Positions 13,511-25,400 of a stretch of 64,000 nucleotides of DNA are shown here, one piece after another. The DNA comes from Stercorarius parasiticus. Its lineage: Eukaryota > Chordata > Aves > Charadriiformes > Stercorariidae. The stretch's first letter is position 1. Every line of letters starts with the position of its first letter. The position numbers and the translations under genes are program-made. The DNA is taken from contig VWZL01002060.1 of assembly GCA_013396915.1 (NCBI GenBank), forward strand, positions 124,001 through 188,000. Reading direction: 5' to 3'. The notes under the pieces are model-generated. The model saw nothing but the letters and a program-made list of their open reading frames with translations, ran no database searches and was not told the origin of the DNA.

Positions 13511-14877
13511 AGGGTAGCAACCAGCCCAGTCTCCAGGACCAGAGACACCAAGACCAGCCCTGAGACTCCCCTTCTCCGATCCTGAAATTGTCTGGGATGG
13601 AAGACACGCTGGTCGTCTCAAAGAGGCTGTGGATTTGCTGAAGGATCTGACCACACAGATCCAGTTTCAGGATTTGGGGGTCTCCTGCTGCTGGGAGTGA
13701 GATGTAGGACACATCTACCAATGCCAACTAAATGAAGGCCAGGAAATGAGCTTAAGCCCTCACTTAAGCACCTAATGCCTATGGTCCATGGATCACCTCC
13801 TAGCTCACACCCTGGCTCAGTTTTGGATCACTACAATGTTATCTCTCTCCAACACCTCCCAGCTTCCCACACTGGTCACCAAGTCATGCAATTCACACCC
13901 TCAGTGTCATGCTATGAAAGTGCTGTTGTGGTGGACTGCAACATGGTCCTTCACGTTCTATGAGACACTCCAAACTGAGAAATGCCAAGCAGCATATTGA
14001 TCATGTGTGAGGGTCATCATGGCACCATCTGGGGTCTAGAGGAGACCAAACGCAAAATGTTCTGTGGTGTGGATGTACCTGAGATGCAGGGCAGACTGGT
14101 CATAACCAGGGTAGGTGCAAGTCTGTCCTAGCCACTTGGCCTAGGGATCATGAATGAGCCCTTCACCCTGTTTATTTATCGGACCTGATTCAGACAGGAC
14201 TGGGAAGAATTCTTTGTTGTGAACATCAGGTTTGGCTTGTTTCTGCCCTTTCTCTAGATATTTTATCTGGGAATTTTGTTTGCCAAACTATTTTTTACTT
14301 CCCTGGCTTACCCCAAGCACTCTACCATCCCATGCAATGCTGAAATTGTTCCAATAATTACAGCTCTAACCAGAGGCAAAACCTAATCTTTCACCTATGG
14401 GACTGATCCTATCAAAGTTATCAGAAAAATTCTAGCTGAATTCAGGAACAGCGTGTTGTGCCCCTAGATGTGAACATTGACACCCAGGGGGTGACAGAGC
14501 CAATACCTACTCCCCGGCTGGGCATGGAAGGCAGATCACTGCTGCTTGCCCCTATCCTCATCCCACTAGTCCTGTTTGTTCCCCGTCTTGCTTCCAGTCT
14601 CCCCACACAGTCCTTGAAGATCCCTTTGAGGCATTTAGTTTGTATAGTAAAAGGAGGAGGGCATTCCTTATTGCATGTGGAATGAGATTATCTAACGGTC
14701 CCAGATGGTTTGATGGTTGTTAATTTTCAACAGTCCATTGCTTAATGCAGTTTTGACAGGAGAGGCCAGCCTTTGCTCAATGCAATTGAGCCCAGGAGCC
14801 ACACCAGGGCAGAAATCACTGGGTCTATAGGGTTTCTAGATACATCTGTAACCCCTTCTCAAACTGGTGGTAAGCAC

Positions 14878-16716
14878 TGGATCACCATAGCCACAGAATA
14901 GCCATGAAAAACAACCATTCCCTAGTTTTTGAGGGCAAAATTTGCCATTATGCAGACATGGTGCTTCCTCTGCATCACACAACATGTGTGGGCACTTGTG
15001 CTGGTCATTTGAGAGACAATCTTCCTAGGTGCACTACAGCCTTTAAACCTTTAAGCAATTAGTATCAGTCTGAAGTTATCCACCTAGGGCTTTCAACCAA
15101 CCTATCTGACCACACGTAATTCATTCACCAAATTGCTTGTAACCCAACTGAGAAGGAGCAGATTTCAGGGGAAACAAAGCAAGTGCAGCTCAAAATGGTA
15201 ATCAAAACAGCCAAAGCTGGAATTCACAGTCCTCCAGATCTGTTTTTGGGCATAATTGTTAGGTCTGGTGAGTCTGTAGTCTCTGTCCTGTATCTACTCT
15301 ACAACTGCACCAATGTGTGGTAGCACCAATGTACGTTACCACTTCCCAACGTCACCTGAATTTATTTTCGTTCCTATGACAACTTCCTATAAACAACTTC
15401 CCTGCAAAAACATATCCAGGGTATTACAAACCTTGATAATCTAGGATTAATGAGATTGTGGGAGTGTTTGTTTTTTTTTCCTGGACAGTTACATTTTGAC
15501 ATGTTCCTTTGACTTAATAACGCACACAGTAGAAAACAAGTCTATTCACTATGCCTCAGATTTGTAAAGGACTCATTGAAATGATAAATGAAATGTTTAG
15601 AAAACTGCTGAAAAAGTTTTCATCTCAGTTAATTAGCATTAGCTAAGTAACTGCAGGGATAACTGAATTAGCCTATTTTCTTGCTGTAGGTAAAGATTAA
15701 AAAGTATTCAATTTATAGCAGTTTTCAAGTTGCTAGGGATTATGCGAACAATGCACACTATTTTCAGCTCGCCAAGGAGAGTGAATCAAATGCAAGAACC
15801 CAATCTTTCAAAAACAGTCCTTCAGATGATTCATCGGCAGAAGCCTGGCTGGAACGCCCTGCGTGGCTTGACACCATCACATCGCCTCTCCGTGGGAGCC
15901 AAGGCAAAGTCCCCACCACACACCCAGACAAGTAATTAAGAGACTGGGTTTAAAAGGGAAATCTTGTATATGTCATGTGTGTCAGAGGAACTTCGAGAAC
16001 AGGCAGATCCCGTGGCCCAGCCAGGGTGCAAAGGGTTTGCTCCAGTAAAGGAAATAACTGGTGAAGGAACCTTGGACAAGTCTCATTATGTTAAATTTAG
16101 CTGCTGATGCTGGTTAAACTTTGGTTCTTTGTGTCTGAAATAGGATCTTTGTGTTACAAATTTTATTATCCACTATTTATATAGGTAGACAGGCAAGGAA
16201 GGAGAAGCAGTGGGGTTGCCCTCTATGTAAAAAAAAATAATGGAGTGATTGCACAGAGCTGTCTTTGAAAAACAGTGATGGACAGGCCAAGCCAACAAAC
16301 GAAACCTGTTGGCTTGGTTTGTGTTTACTGCAGACAGCCTGATCAAGAGGAAAACGTTGATGAAGGGTCCTTACTTCAACTACAGGATGCATCACGCTCG
16401 CAGGCTCTGATCCTGCTGGGGGACTTCAACCACCCTGACATCTGCTGCAAAAGTAGCCAGAAAGCTGTAAGCAGTCCAGAAGACTCTTGGCGTGCATTGA
16501 GGATAATTTTTTAATCCAGGTCCAACCAGAGGAGAAGTACTGCTCACCAACACAGATGGACTTGGGAATACTGGTGGATGAAAAGCTGGACATGAGCCGG
16601 CAATGTGTGCTCACAGCTCAGAAAGCCAACCATATCCTGGGCTACATCAAAAGATGCATGGCCAGCAGATCGAGAGAGGTGATTCTGCCCCTCTACTCTG
16701 CTGTGGTGAGACCTCA
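14878..16716 (+). repeat. Tandem direct duplication, copy 1 (1.84 kb)
   Basis: This segment reappears as the following segment with a fixed offset of 1840 bp over its first 1.5 kb. Read line by line, only one substitution was found there (C at 15101, T at 16941). Near its end a small indel cluster changes the offset to 1832. It starts at TGGATCACC and ends inside a CR1 at AGACCTCA, next to the N at 16717. It comprises about 1.3 kb of unique intron and the first 530 bp of a CR1. The near-identity means either a very recent duplication or a false duplication in the assembly. Confidence 0.95.
16187..16716 (+). mobile_element. CR1 LINE 5' part, cut off at the duplication junction
   Basis: It carries a decayed ORF2 endonuclease segment with recognisable peptides [33 protein letters not shown], and after a frame change CIEDNFLIQ. 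An internal deletion joins this to the reverse transcriptase C-terminal part ([31 protein letters not shown]). It stops abruptly at the N because the duplicated unit ends there. This copy keeps the GDFNHPDIC endonuclease motif but has lost the reading frame just after it. Confidence 0.93.
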
Positions 16717-16717
16717 N
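16717..16717. other. Ambiguous base (N) at the duplication junction
   Basis: The only N noticed in the window falls exactly where copy 1 ends and copy 2 begins. It may be a one-base placeholder for a closed or overlapping gap, or an unresolved base in a real junction. The neighbouring context CCTCA-N-TGGATC is what a junction between CCTCACCTGGA and GCACTGGATC would look like. Confidence 0.97.
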
Positions 16718-18548
16718 TGGATCACCATAGCCACAGAATAGCCATGAAAAACAACCATTCCCTAGTTTTTGAGGGCAAAATTTGCCATTATGCAGACATG
16801 GTGCTTCCTCTGCATCACACAACATGTGTGGGCACTTGTGCTGGTCATTTGAGAGACAATCTTCCTAGGTGCACTACAGCCTTTAAACCTTTAAGCAATT
16901 AGTATCAGTCTGAAGTTATCCACCTAGGGCTTTCAACCAATCTATCTGACCACACGTAATTCATTCACCAAATTGCTTGTAACCCAACTGAGAAGGAGCA
17001 GATTTCAGGGGAAACAAAGCAAGTGCAGCTCAAAATGGTAATCAAAACAGCCAAAGCTGGAATTCACAGTCCTCCAGATCTGTTTTTGGGCATAATTGTT
17101 AGGTCTGGTGAGTCTGTAGTCTCTGTCCTGTATCTACTCTACAACTGCACCAATGTGTGGTAGCACCAATGTACGTTACCACTTCCCAACGTCACCTGAA
17201 TTTATTTTCGTTCCTATGACAACTTCCTATAAACAACTTCCCTGCAAAAACATATCCAGGGTATTACAAACCTTGATAATCTAGGATTAATGAGATTGTG
17301 GGAGTGTTTGTTTTTTTTTCCTGGACAGTTACATTTTGACATGTTCCTTTGACTTAATAACGCACACAGTAGAAAACAAGTCTATTCACTATGCCTCAGA
17401 TTTGTAAAGGACTCATTGAAATGATAAATGAAATGTTTAGAAAACTGCTGAAAAAGTTTTCATCTCAGTTAATTAGCATTAGCTAAGTAACTGCAGGGAT
17501 AACTGAATTAGCCTATTTTCTTGCTGTAGGTAAAGATTAAAAAGTATTCAATTTATAGCAGTTTTCAAGTTGCTAGGGATTATGCGAACAATGCACACTA
17601 TTTTCAGCTCGCCAAGGAGAGTGAATCAAATGCAAGAACCCAATCTTTCAAAAACAGTCCTTCAGATGATTCATCGGCAGAAGCCTGGCTGGAACGCCCT
17701 GCGTGGCTTGACACCATCACATCGCCTCTCCGTGGGAGCCAAGGCAAAGTCCCCACCACACACCCAGACAAGTAATTAAGAGACTGGGTTTAAAAGGGAA
17801 ATCTTGTATATGTCATGTGTGTCAGAGGAACTTCGAGAACAGGCAGATCCCGTGGCCCAGCCAGGGTGCAAAGGGTTTGCTCCAGTAAAGGAAATAACTG
17901 GTGAAGGAACCTTGGACAAGTCTCATTATGTTAAATTTAGCTGCTGATGCTGGTTAAACTTTGGTTCTTTGTGTCTGAAATAGGATCTTTGTGTTACAAA
18001 TTTTATTATCCACTATTTATATAGGTAGACAGGCAAGGAAGGAGAAGCAGTGGGGTTGCCCTCTATGTAAAAAAAAATAATGGAGTGATTGCACAGAGCT
18101 GTCTTTGAAAAACAGTGATGGACAGGCCAAGCCAACAAACGAAACCTGTTGGCTTGGTTTGTGTTTACTGCAGACAGCCTGATCAAGAGGAAAACGTTGA
18201 TGAAGGGTCCTTACTTCAACTACAGGATGCATCACGCTCGCAGGCTCTGATCCTGCTGGGGGACCCAGACACCTGCTGGAAAAGTGGAACAGCAAGCTGT
18301 AAGCAGTCCAGAAGACTCTTGGCGTGCATTGAGGATAATTTTTTAATCCAGGTCCAACCAGAGGAGAAGTACTGCTCACCAACACAGATGGACTTGGGAA
18401 TACTGGTGGATGAAAAGCTGGACATGAGCCGGCAATGTGTGCTCACAGCTCAGAAAGCCAACCATATCCTGGGCTACATCAAAAGATGCATGGCCAGCAG
18501 ATCGAGAGAGGTGATTCTGCCCCTCTACTCTGCTGTGGTGAGACCTCA
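16718..18548 (+). repeat. Tandem direct duplication, copy 2 (1.83 kb)
   Basis: Second copy of the 14878-16716 segment, 8 bp shorter because of an indel cluster at 18264-18295. Unlike copy 1, its CR1 part continues without a break into the rest of the CR1 (to 19068). Copy 2 plus its right flank therefore looks like the original arrangement at the right edge, while copy 1 has the original left edge. Confidence 0.95.
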
Positions 18549-19068
18549 CCTGGAATACTGCATCCAGCTCTGGGGACCCCAACATAGGAAAGACATGGAC
18601 CTGTGAGAGCGAGTCCAGAGGAGCGTCACAAAGATGATCAGAGGGCTGGAGCACCTCTCCTATAAGGACAGGCTGAGAGAGTTGGGCTTGTTCAGTCTGG
18701 AGAAGAGAAGGCTCTGGAGAAACCTTATTGAGGCCTTTCCATGTATAAAGAGGGCTTATAAGAAAGACAGAGACTTTTTACCGGAGCCTGTAGTGACCGG
18801 ACAATGGCCAACAGTTTTAAGCTGAAAGAGGGTAGGTTTAGATTGGACATAAGGAAGAAATTCTTTACTCTGAGGGTGGTGAGACACTGGCCCAGGTTGC
18901 CCAGAGAAGCTGTGGATGCCCCATCGCTGGAGGTGTTCAAGGCCAGGCTGGATGGGGCTTTGAGCAGCCTGGTCTAGTGGGAGGTGTCCCTGCCCATGCC
19001 AGAGGGGTGGAACTAAATGATCTTTAAAAGGTTCCTTCTGACACAAACCCTTCTGTGATTCTATGATT
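18027..19068 (+). mobile_element. CR1 LINE, internally deleted, with complete 3' end
   Basis: In order: a 5'-truncated endonuclease segment ([41 protein letters not shown]), then a junction near 18390-18400 directly into the end of the reverse transcriptase region ([30 protein letters not shown]). After that come the RGLEHLSYKDRLRELGLF segment and a 3' UTR ending TTCTGTGATTCTATGATT. The catalytic RT core is missing. A stop (TGA at 18604-18606) interrupts the segment after KDMDL, and later frames are broken. It is non-functional and antisense to CAMK1D. The left 520 bp also belong to duplication copy 2. Confidence 0.95.
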
Positions 19069-19660
19069 ATCAGAAAGTAAAAGTTTGGAATTTTTAAAAG
19101 AAATTTAGAACATATCACTAGCAGCAAAACCTTACAAGCAGATGTGTTTGCTTTCCACCTCTCTGGACAAATGAGTTTTCTAAAGCAAAGGTTTCACAGG
19201 TTAATTGTACAAGGCAGAGCTGCCCTGGAATCCGATGCTATCTACTGAGTCCGAATTCAACATGAAGGAAAGTAGGATACCTTTTGTTTTAGGAATTTCT
19301 CTGGAAAACATAAATAAAACTGAATTCTCCAAAATGGGTCATTACACGAGAAGCAAAGCATTGGAAATAAAATACGTTTTCTGAAAGCAATGTTAACATT
19401 CACATTCTAAAGGGCACTTACGTGTTCAGACTGAAAAAGATCTAATTTATGCATGCAAAGTCCAAACAGAATAAAAACAGTACGTGTTTCCTTCGCCTTG
19501 CAAATAACTATTCAACAGGCCCAGGACCCAGAGGCCATGAACATAATTTACTACCAAGAGGCTATAGATTAAGTAAACAGCAAGAAAGTAAATTGTGTGC
19601 TAACAGCCACGTGGCGTGGTATGTGCATGACTGAGGGTACACAAGAGAGCGCCTTGAAGA

Positions 19661-19700
19661 TAGAGTGAATTCTCCTGCCGTAGAGTCAATTCTCCTGCTG
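19661..19700. repeat. 20-bp tandem doublet
   Basis: Two adjacent 20-bp units sharing TAGAGT.AATTCTCCTGC.G differ at two positions (G/C and C/T). It is a small local duplication with no other copies noticed. Confidence 0.9.
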
Positions 19701-21634
19701 CTAGTTTAGGTTCCCTCTTCCGTTTCTTCTTCTTGTCCTGCATTTGGGACAGACTTAATCACCATGCAGAGGTACCTGTGACCAAATAGGGGCTGACGTC
19801 CCCAGGTGGGAATTAGGTTGCAGAATATAACTCTGCAAACTACTTTTAAAACCCTCGCGTTCATGCCAGTGGTGAGACTGTGGACAGACTGAAGTTTGAA
19901 TTGTGTCAGAAAGCTCTGAAAAAAAGTGTGGCAGGGAGCAGCTCGTGCTGCAGTGATTTGCGCTGCAGGGCGATGAGCAGCGGTACCAGCGCCAGAACAA
20001 CGATTCTTAATGGATGAACTGACACGTCCCGCTCTGAAATCTAAAAAGCCAAACCAGGAGAAATCTTTTAGCTGCTTTGCTTTTCTATTTTAATGGCTTT
20101 TTGGTGACAACGTGCGTATTTTTTGCAGAGAGGGAGCAGGATTCAGATTAGTTATTTTGGGAAACCCTTTTAAATCAAACTAAACTGGCCTTTAAGCAAC
20201 AGCACTGCGCCAAAAGTTGTACTTTAAACCACTTGGCGTTTGCACAATGTATTTGTCTGAGGCACTGACATGCCTAAACTGATATTATTATCTCAAAACT
20301 TCATAGAGTGTAACACGTTTATCCTCATAACATTCACATATGGCAGAAAGGGCTGTTGTTTCCACTTCCACTTCCCAAAGGAGAAGCAGCGGCACGGAGG
20401 CATGTTCTGTCCCTGAATGGGAACAAGGCACTGCCCCACAATCGCCCACGCTGTCGGGGCTGCTGGCACGGTCCCTCGGGCCGGTTCACCCAGAGCCAGC
20501 CATCCTCCTGGCCAGTGCCAGCTCAGTGGACAACACCGATACAGACTTTTTTATGTAGTAATATAGATGTAGTCGAAAAGGTCATTCATATCCACCCCCC
20601 AGAGCGGGAATAAGATGGCCAAGCACACCCAGCCAACTTTCCCAGCAGGGTCGGTGGGTTTGAAGGCTTGCACAGGAAGTCTAAGGCTCTCATGCCCCCA
20701 GAAATCCTTCTCCAAAGGCTCTTTTTGGTGTTTATTATTGTGGACAATAAGTATTTCAAACATAGAGCTGATTACTTGTTATCTTGTTATTGCAATGCAT
20801 CCTGGGGCATCCATCACTTTGAGCTCACTTCTTTGAGACATGGGGAAGACCCAGCCGGCCTTTCTTTCTGACCTGGAAGGAACCTGGTCCCACTGAGGAC
20901 TCCCGAATCACCCACCCCACCTCCATCCCATGGAGATCCAGGCACACTGCACTCTCGCTGGGCAGGGGGAGCACGAGTTGTGGTCCCCAAAATCGAGGGA
21001 GGCGATGGAGCCAGTCCACTGTGCCGTGTGCTTGGGCAAAGTGCTCCTTCATCCCCTTATTTGCAAAAACCGTTTCTAGCTACCCACAGCATAAAGAAAC
21101 GGATATGCAAATTCTGGATACTGCTGTTCAGTTTCTATCCAGCCTGGGTTTAAACTGCCGTTTTATAGCTCTCCCTTATCAAGTTTTAATTGCTGCCTTT
21201 TTGTTCCCCTCCATCGTTGGTATGATGCATTTGGCTGCATCCTCTTCTGTGCACAGTAGGTGAAAGCCTGGCTCTATGTAAGTGGGTTTTTAACTTTGGA
21301 TGTTATACCTCTGCTGCTTTAGATTTCCACACATCTGCGCCATAAGGATAAGGAAGTCCATTAAATGATGATGGCTATCACTGGTCGTGCTGTTACAGCA
21401 GGTCACCAGGCAGCCTGGGCGATGTTCCGTGTAGGATGGAGGGATAAAGCCACTGCACTGAGACTGTACAGCATGGAGTACCTAGGGAGACACTGGAGGG
21501 GATCAAGGCATACCTGAATATTTTTTTCAAAATAGTCAATAGGTTCCAGCAAACCAACCCATTCACTTTTGCTCATTCCCAGATGAACCACAGTGCTCCT
21601 TGGTAGACAACGCCAGAGCCCAGATTCCAGTACT

Positions 21635-21648
21635 CTTTTTTTTTTTTT
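21635..21648. repeat. Poly-T tract
   Basis: Fourteen consecutive T on the + strand, equivalent to an A tract on the gene strand. No retrocopy body is recognisable next to it. Confidence 0.9.
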
Positions 21649-21785
21649 AACAACTTACTGCATGAAGCATTGACTCGAGGAAAAAAAACAACCAAACAAT
21701 TAATCATACCCAGAATTAATTAGGAAAGTATTCCCTTTCCGTGGGCAGGGAAATTACAAGACAAAATGATCTGACACCACAATGT

Positions 21786-21845
21786 AAATCAATGACAGAG
21801 TAAGTCAAGAGCTTAAGACTTTTAGACCTGTGTGCTCTAACCACA
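21786..21845 (-). mobile_element. Possible MIR SINE remnant (5' end, antisense)
   Basis: The + strand reads GACAGAGTAAGTCAAGAGC, then GACCTGTGTGCTCTAACCAC and AAAACCAT. This resembles the reverse complement of the MIR tRNA-like head (…AGCCCGTGCTCTTAACCACTATACCAT). Divergence is high and the rest of the element is not traceable. The call rests on a remembered consensus. Confidence 0.45.
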
Positions 21846-22316
21846 AAACCATCCTTGCAGGACTCTGGAGGGCAGCAGCCTCTGGTCCCTGTTACACATT
21901 GCTGGTAAACAGGCTAGAATACTTTTCTATAGATAAAGAGACCCGTCCCTTACTCATTCTGCACCGCTACATTTTTGAGCTTTTGAGGAGGGCCTTGCAA
22001 TTCCTCCAGCAGAATACACTCCGTCTTCCCAGCACATCAGAGACAGTCTAATGAGCACCTACCACTGAGATACTGTGTCTGCTTCTACTTTTTCCACCAT
22101 ATGGCTCAGCTTCTGCTTTTCCCTCCTCCTCTTTCGAGCCATGAGCTGTCTCCTCTGCCACTGTCCCTGTGGTGGCAGCAGGAGCCCCTGCTCCAGGGGC
22201 TGTGCCGGCAGCGCACACAGCCACGGACTGAAATTCAAGGCCAGACTGACTCATTAACAGACAGCAGGTATTTGCAGTGGTCCTTCGCAACATTAGAGGC
22301 ACGCCATTAAGTCATT

Positions 22317-22434
22317 TCATAGAATCATAGAATGGTTTGGGTTGGAAGGGACCTTAAAGATCATCCGGTTCCAACCCCCCTGCCATGGGCAGGGACACCT
22401 CCCACTAGACCAGGCTGCTCAAAGCCTCATCCAG
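22317..22434 (-). mobile_element. CR1 LINE 3' end fragment (antisense, about 118 bp)
   Basis: On the + strand it begins TCATAGAATCATAGAATGG and continues TTTGGGTTGGAAGGGACC, CCCTGCCATGGGCAGGGACA and AGACCAGGCTGCTCAAAGCC. This is the reverse complement of a CR1 3' UTR and the very end of ORF2. It is heavily 5'-truncated. In this window it is one of only two CR1s in the same orientation as CAMK1D. Confidence 0.95.
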
Positions 22435-25400
22435 AGGCTTTTTTGCCTTGCCAGAGGCTGCCACACAACAGCAGAAGCAACCAAGCAATAAAATATACCT
22501 GTGTCTGCCTCCCACAGCATCCAAGGGGTTGTAACCTACAGACCAGCTTTAGGTGACCTATAGCAGAACAGGACTATCACGTACAGTCCCCTCTGGCATG
22601 TCTCTGGCACATCTCCGGCACAACATGCTGCTGCAGTTTTGGAGAGCTGTACATCCACCTGTGTGACAAGGGAAATCTGCAGCAAAACACCTTGTGCAGG
22701 AGAACACTTTGGATGGAGATACGCGCAAGGGGAGTGGGCTGAGAGCAGACGTGAGGTCAGGAAGGAAGCTCAGCCTCACATGGTGACCTATTAAACGACT
22801 GTCACCTGGTCACATTTAACAGCATACTCCAAGGAAAAGGATACTCAGGCCAGAAAGCAGCTCTACACCTTCAGCTAAATGCCCAGACAGCAGCTACGTC
22901 AGTTATTTTATTTTTTTTTCCTTTTCCTCCCACTTTGCTTTTCGCCTGTGCTGTTGTGCAAACAGTTGCCTTTCTGCACTGAACTTCTGAACATGTACAG
23001 CCATGAATGCACCAGCAAATTTCTTGAGTTAATTCACCTCAGGTAGGGGCAGCATTAAAGGAGAGACTGTTCAGAAGCACTTCTCTCCAGCTCAGTGGGA
23101 AGCGCTGCCGGCAGCAGCCCTGGCTGCTCCTGCCTGCTCCTGCCTGCAGGCAGCACTCCTTGCTCCCACTCCAGGATAAAGTAAATGCCCACACACAGCA
23201 GAAAAATGATCTCTCCCCAAAATGTTCCCATATGCTCTTTCTAGGAGCTGCCGTGGCTCTCTTGAGAGTGGCCACATCTCAATGGCAAGGGAAGGGACTC
23301 CAACTACAGCCATGTTAAGTTCCTGGGGGAAAGAGGGTGCAAGATAAAATGCCTTTCCCCAGGGAACTTGCTTTTTAAAATACATTTCATCTGGTGTAAA
23401 CTATGACCCAATCTTCAATGACAGAAATCTAACCTGCATTTCCCTCGCCACCCTTCAAACTAGGCAAGACAGCACCAAAGTGAAACAAACCCTTTATACA
23501 GCAAATCTAGCCGTGAAACCATCTGAAAAGAGCGGATTTAAAAGAGTTAAAAAAACCTCTCTTCTGGCAGAGAGTCTGCTGCATTTTCAGAAGCACTTTC
23601 TGCAAACGGTCCTGCCCCGTGCTTACAGGGATATAAGCCTTAATCAATGGAAAAGACCCTGGGCTGCGATGAGATAAATATCCCTGCAGATAAGCCTGGT
23701 GAGCATTCAATGCGAGGTAATTTCCCTCTTCTCTGCTCAGTATCACTTAATTTTGTTTACACATTTCCTGTCCAGTGGCACTGGGTAATTTTTTGCAACA
23801 GGGTGACCGTGAACTTTAGGGCCGAGTATATAAAACACCACCATCATGAGAAGAGGCTTCATAATGATGCTTGGCTCTGTTTTCTCCTGAAGGAATAACC
23901 CTTTTCTGGAGCTGTAAGAGACTCACAGCAGAGTTTTAATGGTAAAAACCCTAAGGCAGAGATGAACAGTTGGATGAGTTTTATTTTGCTAACTGGCTTC
24001 TGATGTTAAGAACGCAAACCCCAGTTTTTAGTAATGCTGTCTCTTTGTACGCTTACATAGGTCTTAAAATCTCAGCTCTCTTTCAGTGGATTTCAAATTG
24101 CATTTCTGACTTCCTTTTTTATTACAATGCATTTTGGGGAGGGGTATCTTCTTCCCTCAGGAATATATGGACATTTAAAGGCTCCGCTTCCTCTCTCCCA
24201 AGGATGTCGGTGCTCCTTAGAGTACCACCAATTAGGGGTGAAGAAAATAGAATTACAGAGTGGTTAAATGCTACAAACAAACGGAATAACCAGACAGAAT
24301 AAACACCAAACTCCTCCAAAGCATTTTCAGGACTCTAGTACAGAAAGTCTTTCACGGCTAAGCCAGGATCACACAGCCCCAAATGGGAATTTGGACTTGG
24401 AGAAGAAGGGAAAAGATGACATAAGTATTTGGGTCTTTTAACACACTTTTCCTCCAATTTAAGGGAAAAAATGGCCTTTACAGGCAAAGACATAACCATG
24501 TGGCATGAATCAGAATAAAATGAGCACATGTTCTATAAATGCATCAAAGAAAGGCTTCACCAGCAGCAGTATTTTTCTATAAAATGCTTAAAAAAGTAAA
24601 AGTTTGGCTAGAGCAGATCTAACCACTGTTTCAGAAAAAAGAATACCCCAAAACGGTCTAGATTTATTTTCCATTGAATAATTTTCCAGGGAGAATGTTT
24701 AAAGCAGAAAACTATGGCAAGAACTTCTGCAGCCCTATGAAAATAATGTCTGTAAGAAGAGGTAACCACAGCACTACAAAAGGAAGTCAAAACAAGATTT
24801 CAAACAGCAACCTGTATTTCGATTAAAAATTCTAGGTTTTATATAATCCTTTTCAGAGCCTTGGCCCACAGACCAGTCACAGATATCTATATGAATCTCC
24901 CTGGCTTTAAAAATATGCCCTATGTAGAGTTTTTGGGGCAAGTACCAGCCAAAATACAGAGCAAGAGATCTTTTCTTTCAGCATGAATATGAATGGAATG
25001 ATAATGCTTTATCATCACCTTGATTAATGGGTTCTTCTAGAAGTTGTACACAGAGTCTCTTGATAAAACAATAAAAATACAACTGCAAGTTAGTGTAACA
25101 CTGACTCTGGAATCGCATGCAGACTCTTGAGCAGAGAAACCTACCTGTCTATACTACCTCGAAGACAAGTCGGAGCTGAGATATGAGCATGGTTGGGAAA
25201 TTGAGCCTATTTTTTTTCCACAAAATCATTAAATGTCTTCTGGGATGCACTGATCTGCATCCCAGAACACTTCTGATCCTACTACTGTCCCCTTCACCAC
25301 AGTCTGTACAACTTTCCTCCAGAAGAAAACTCAAGAGGGAAATCCAACTTTTAATAATGGTTTAATCATGTAAAAGAACGGACTTGTGAATGCCAATGTT

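Larger units (their letters stand above)
6291..14877. other. Intronic sequence between a CR1 and the tandem duplication
   Basis: No exon or young transposon recognised over about 8.6 kb. It contains a purine-rich run near 7912-7948, a short 12-bp doublet at 10118-10141, a diverged repeat pair at 11345-11420 and 12118-12192, and a CpG-richer patch at 13281-13510. Open frames here are short and overlap one another on both strands. Confidence 0.6.
19069..22316. other. Intronic sequence between two CR1 fragments
   Basis: No exon or RNA gene recognised. Contains a 20-bp tandem doublet (19661-19700), a poly-T tract (21635-21648) and a possible antisense MIR end (21786-21845). Short GC-richer portions occur around 20360-20520. 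Confidence 0.6.

Noticed and set aside
15730..15939. 69-codon frame present identically in both duplication copies (also 17570-17779)
   Set aside because: Its repetition only reflects the segmental duplication, so identity is not evidence of conservation. The start is not ATG and no family is recognised.
16529..16566. Peptide [12 protein letters not shown] between the two halves of the internally deleted CR1 as a novel linker
   Set aside because: In another frame the same bases read PTRGEVL and TNTDGL, the normal continuation of the CR1 endonuclease region, so it is a frameshifted remnant.
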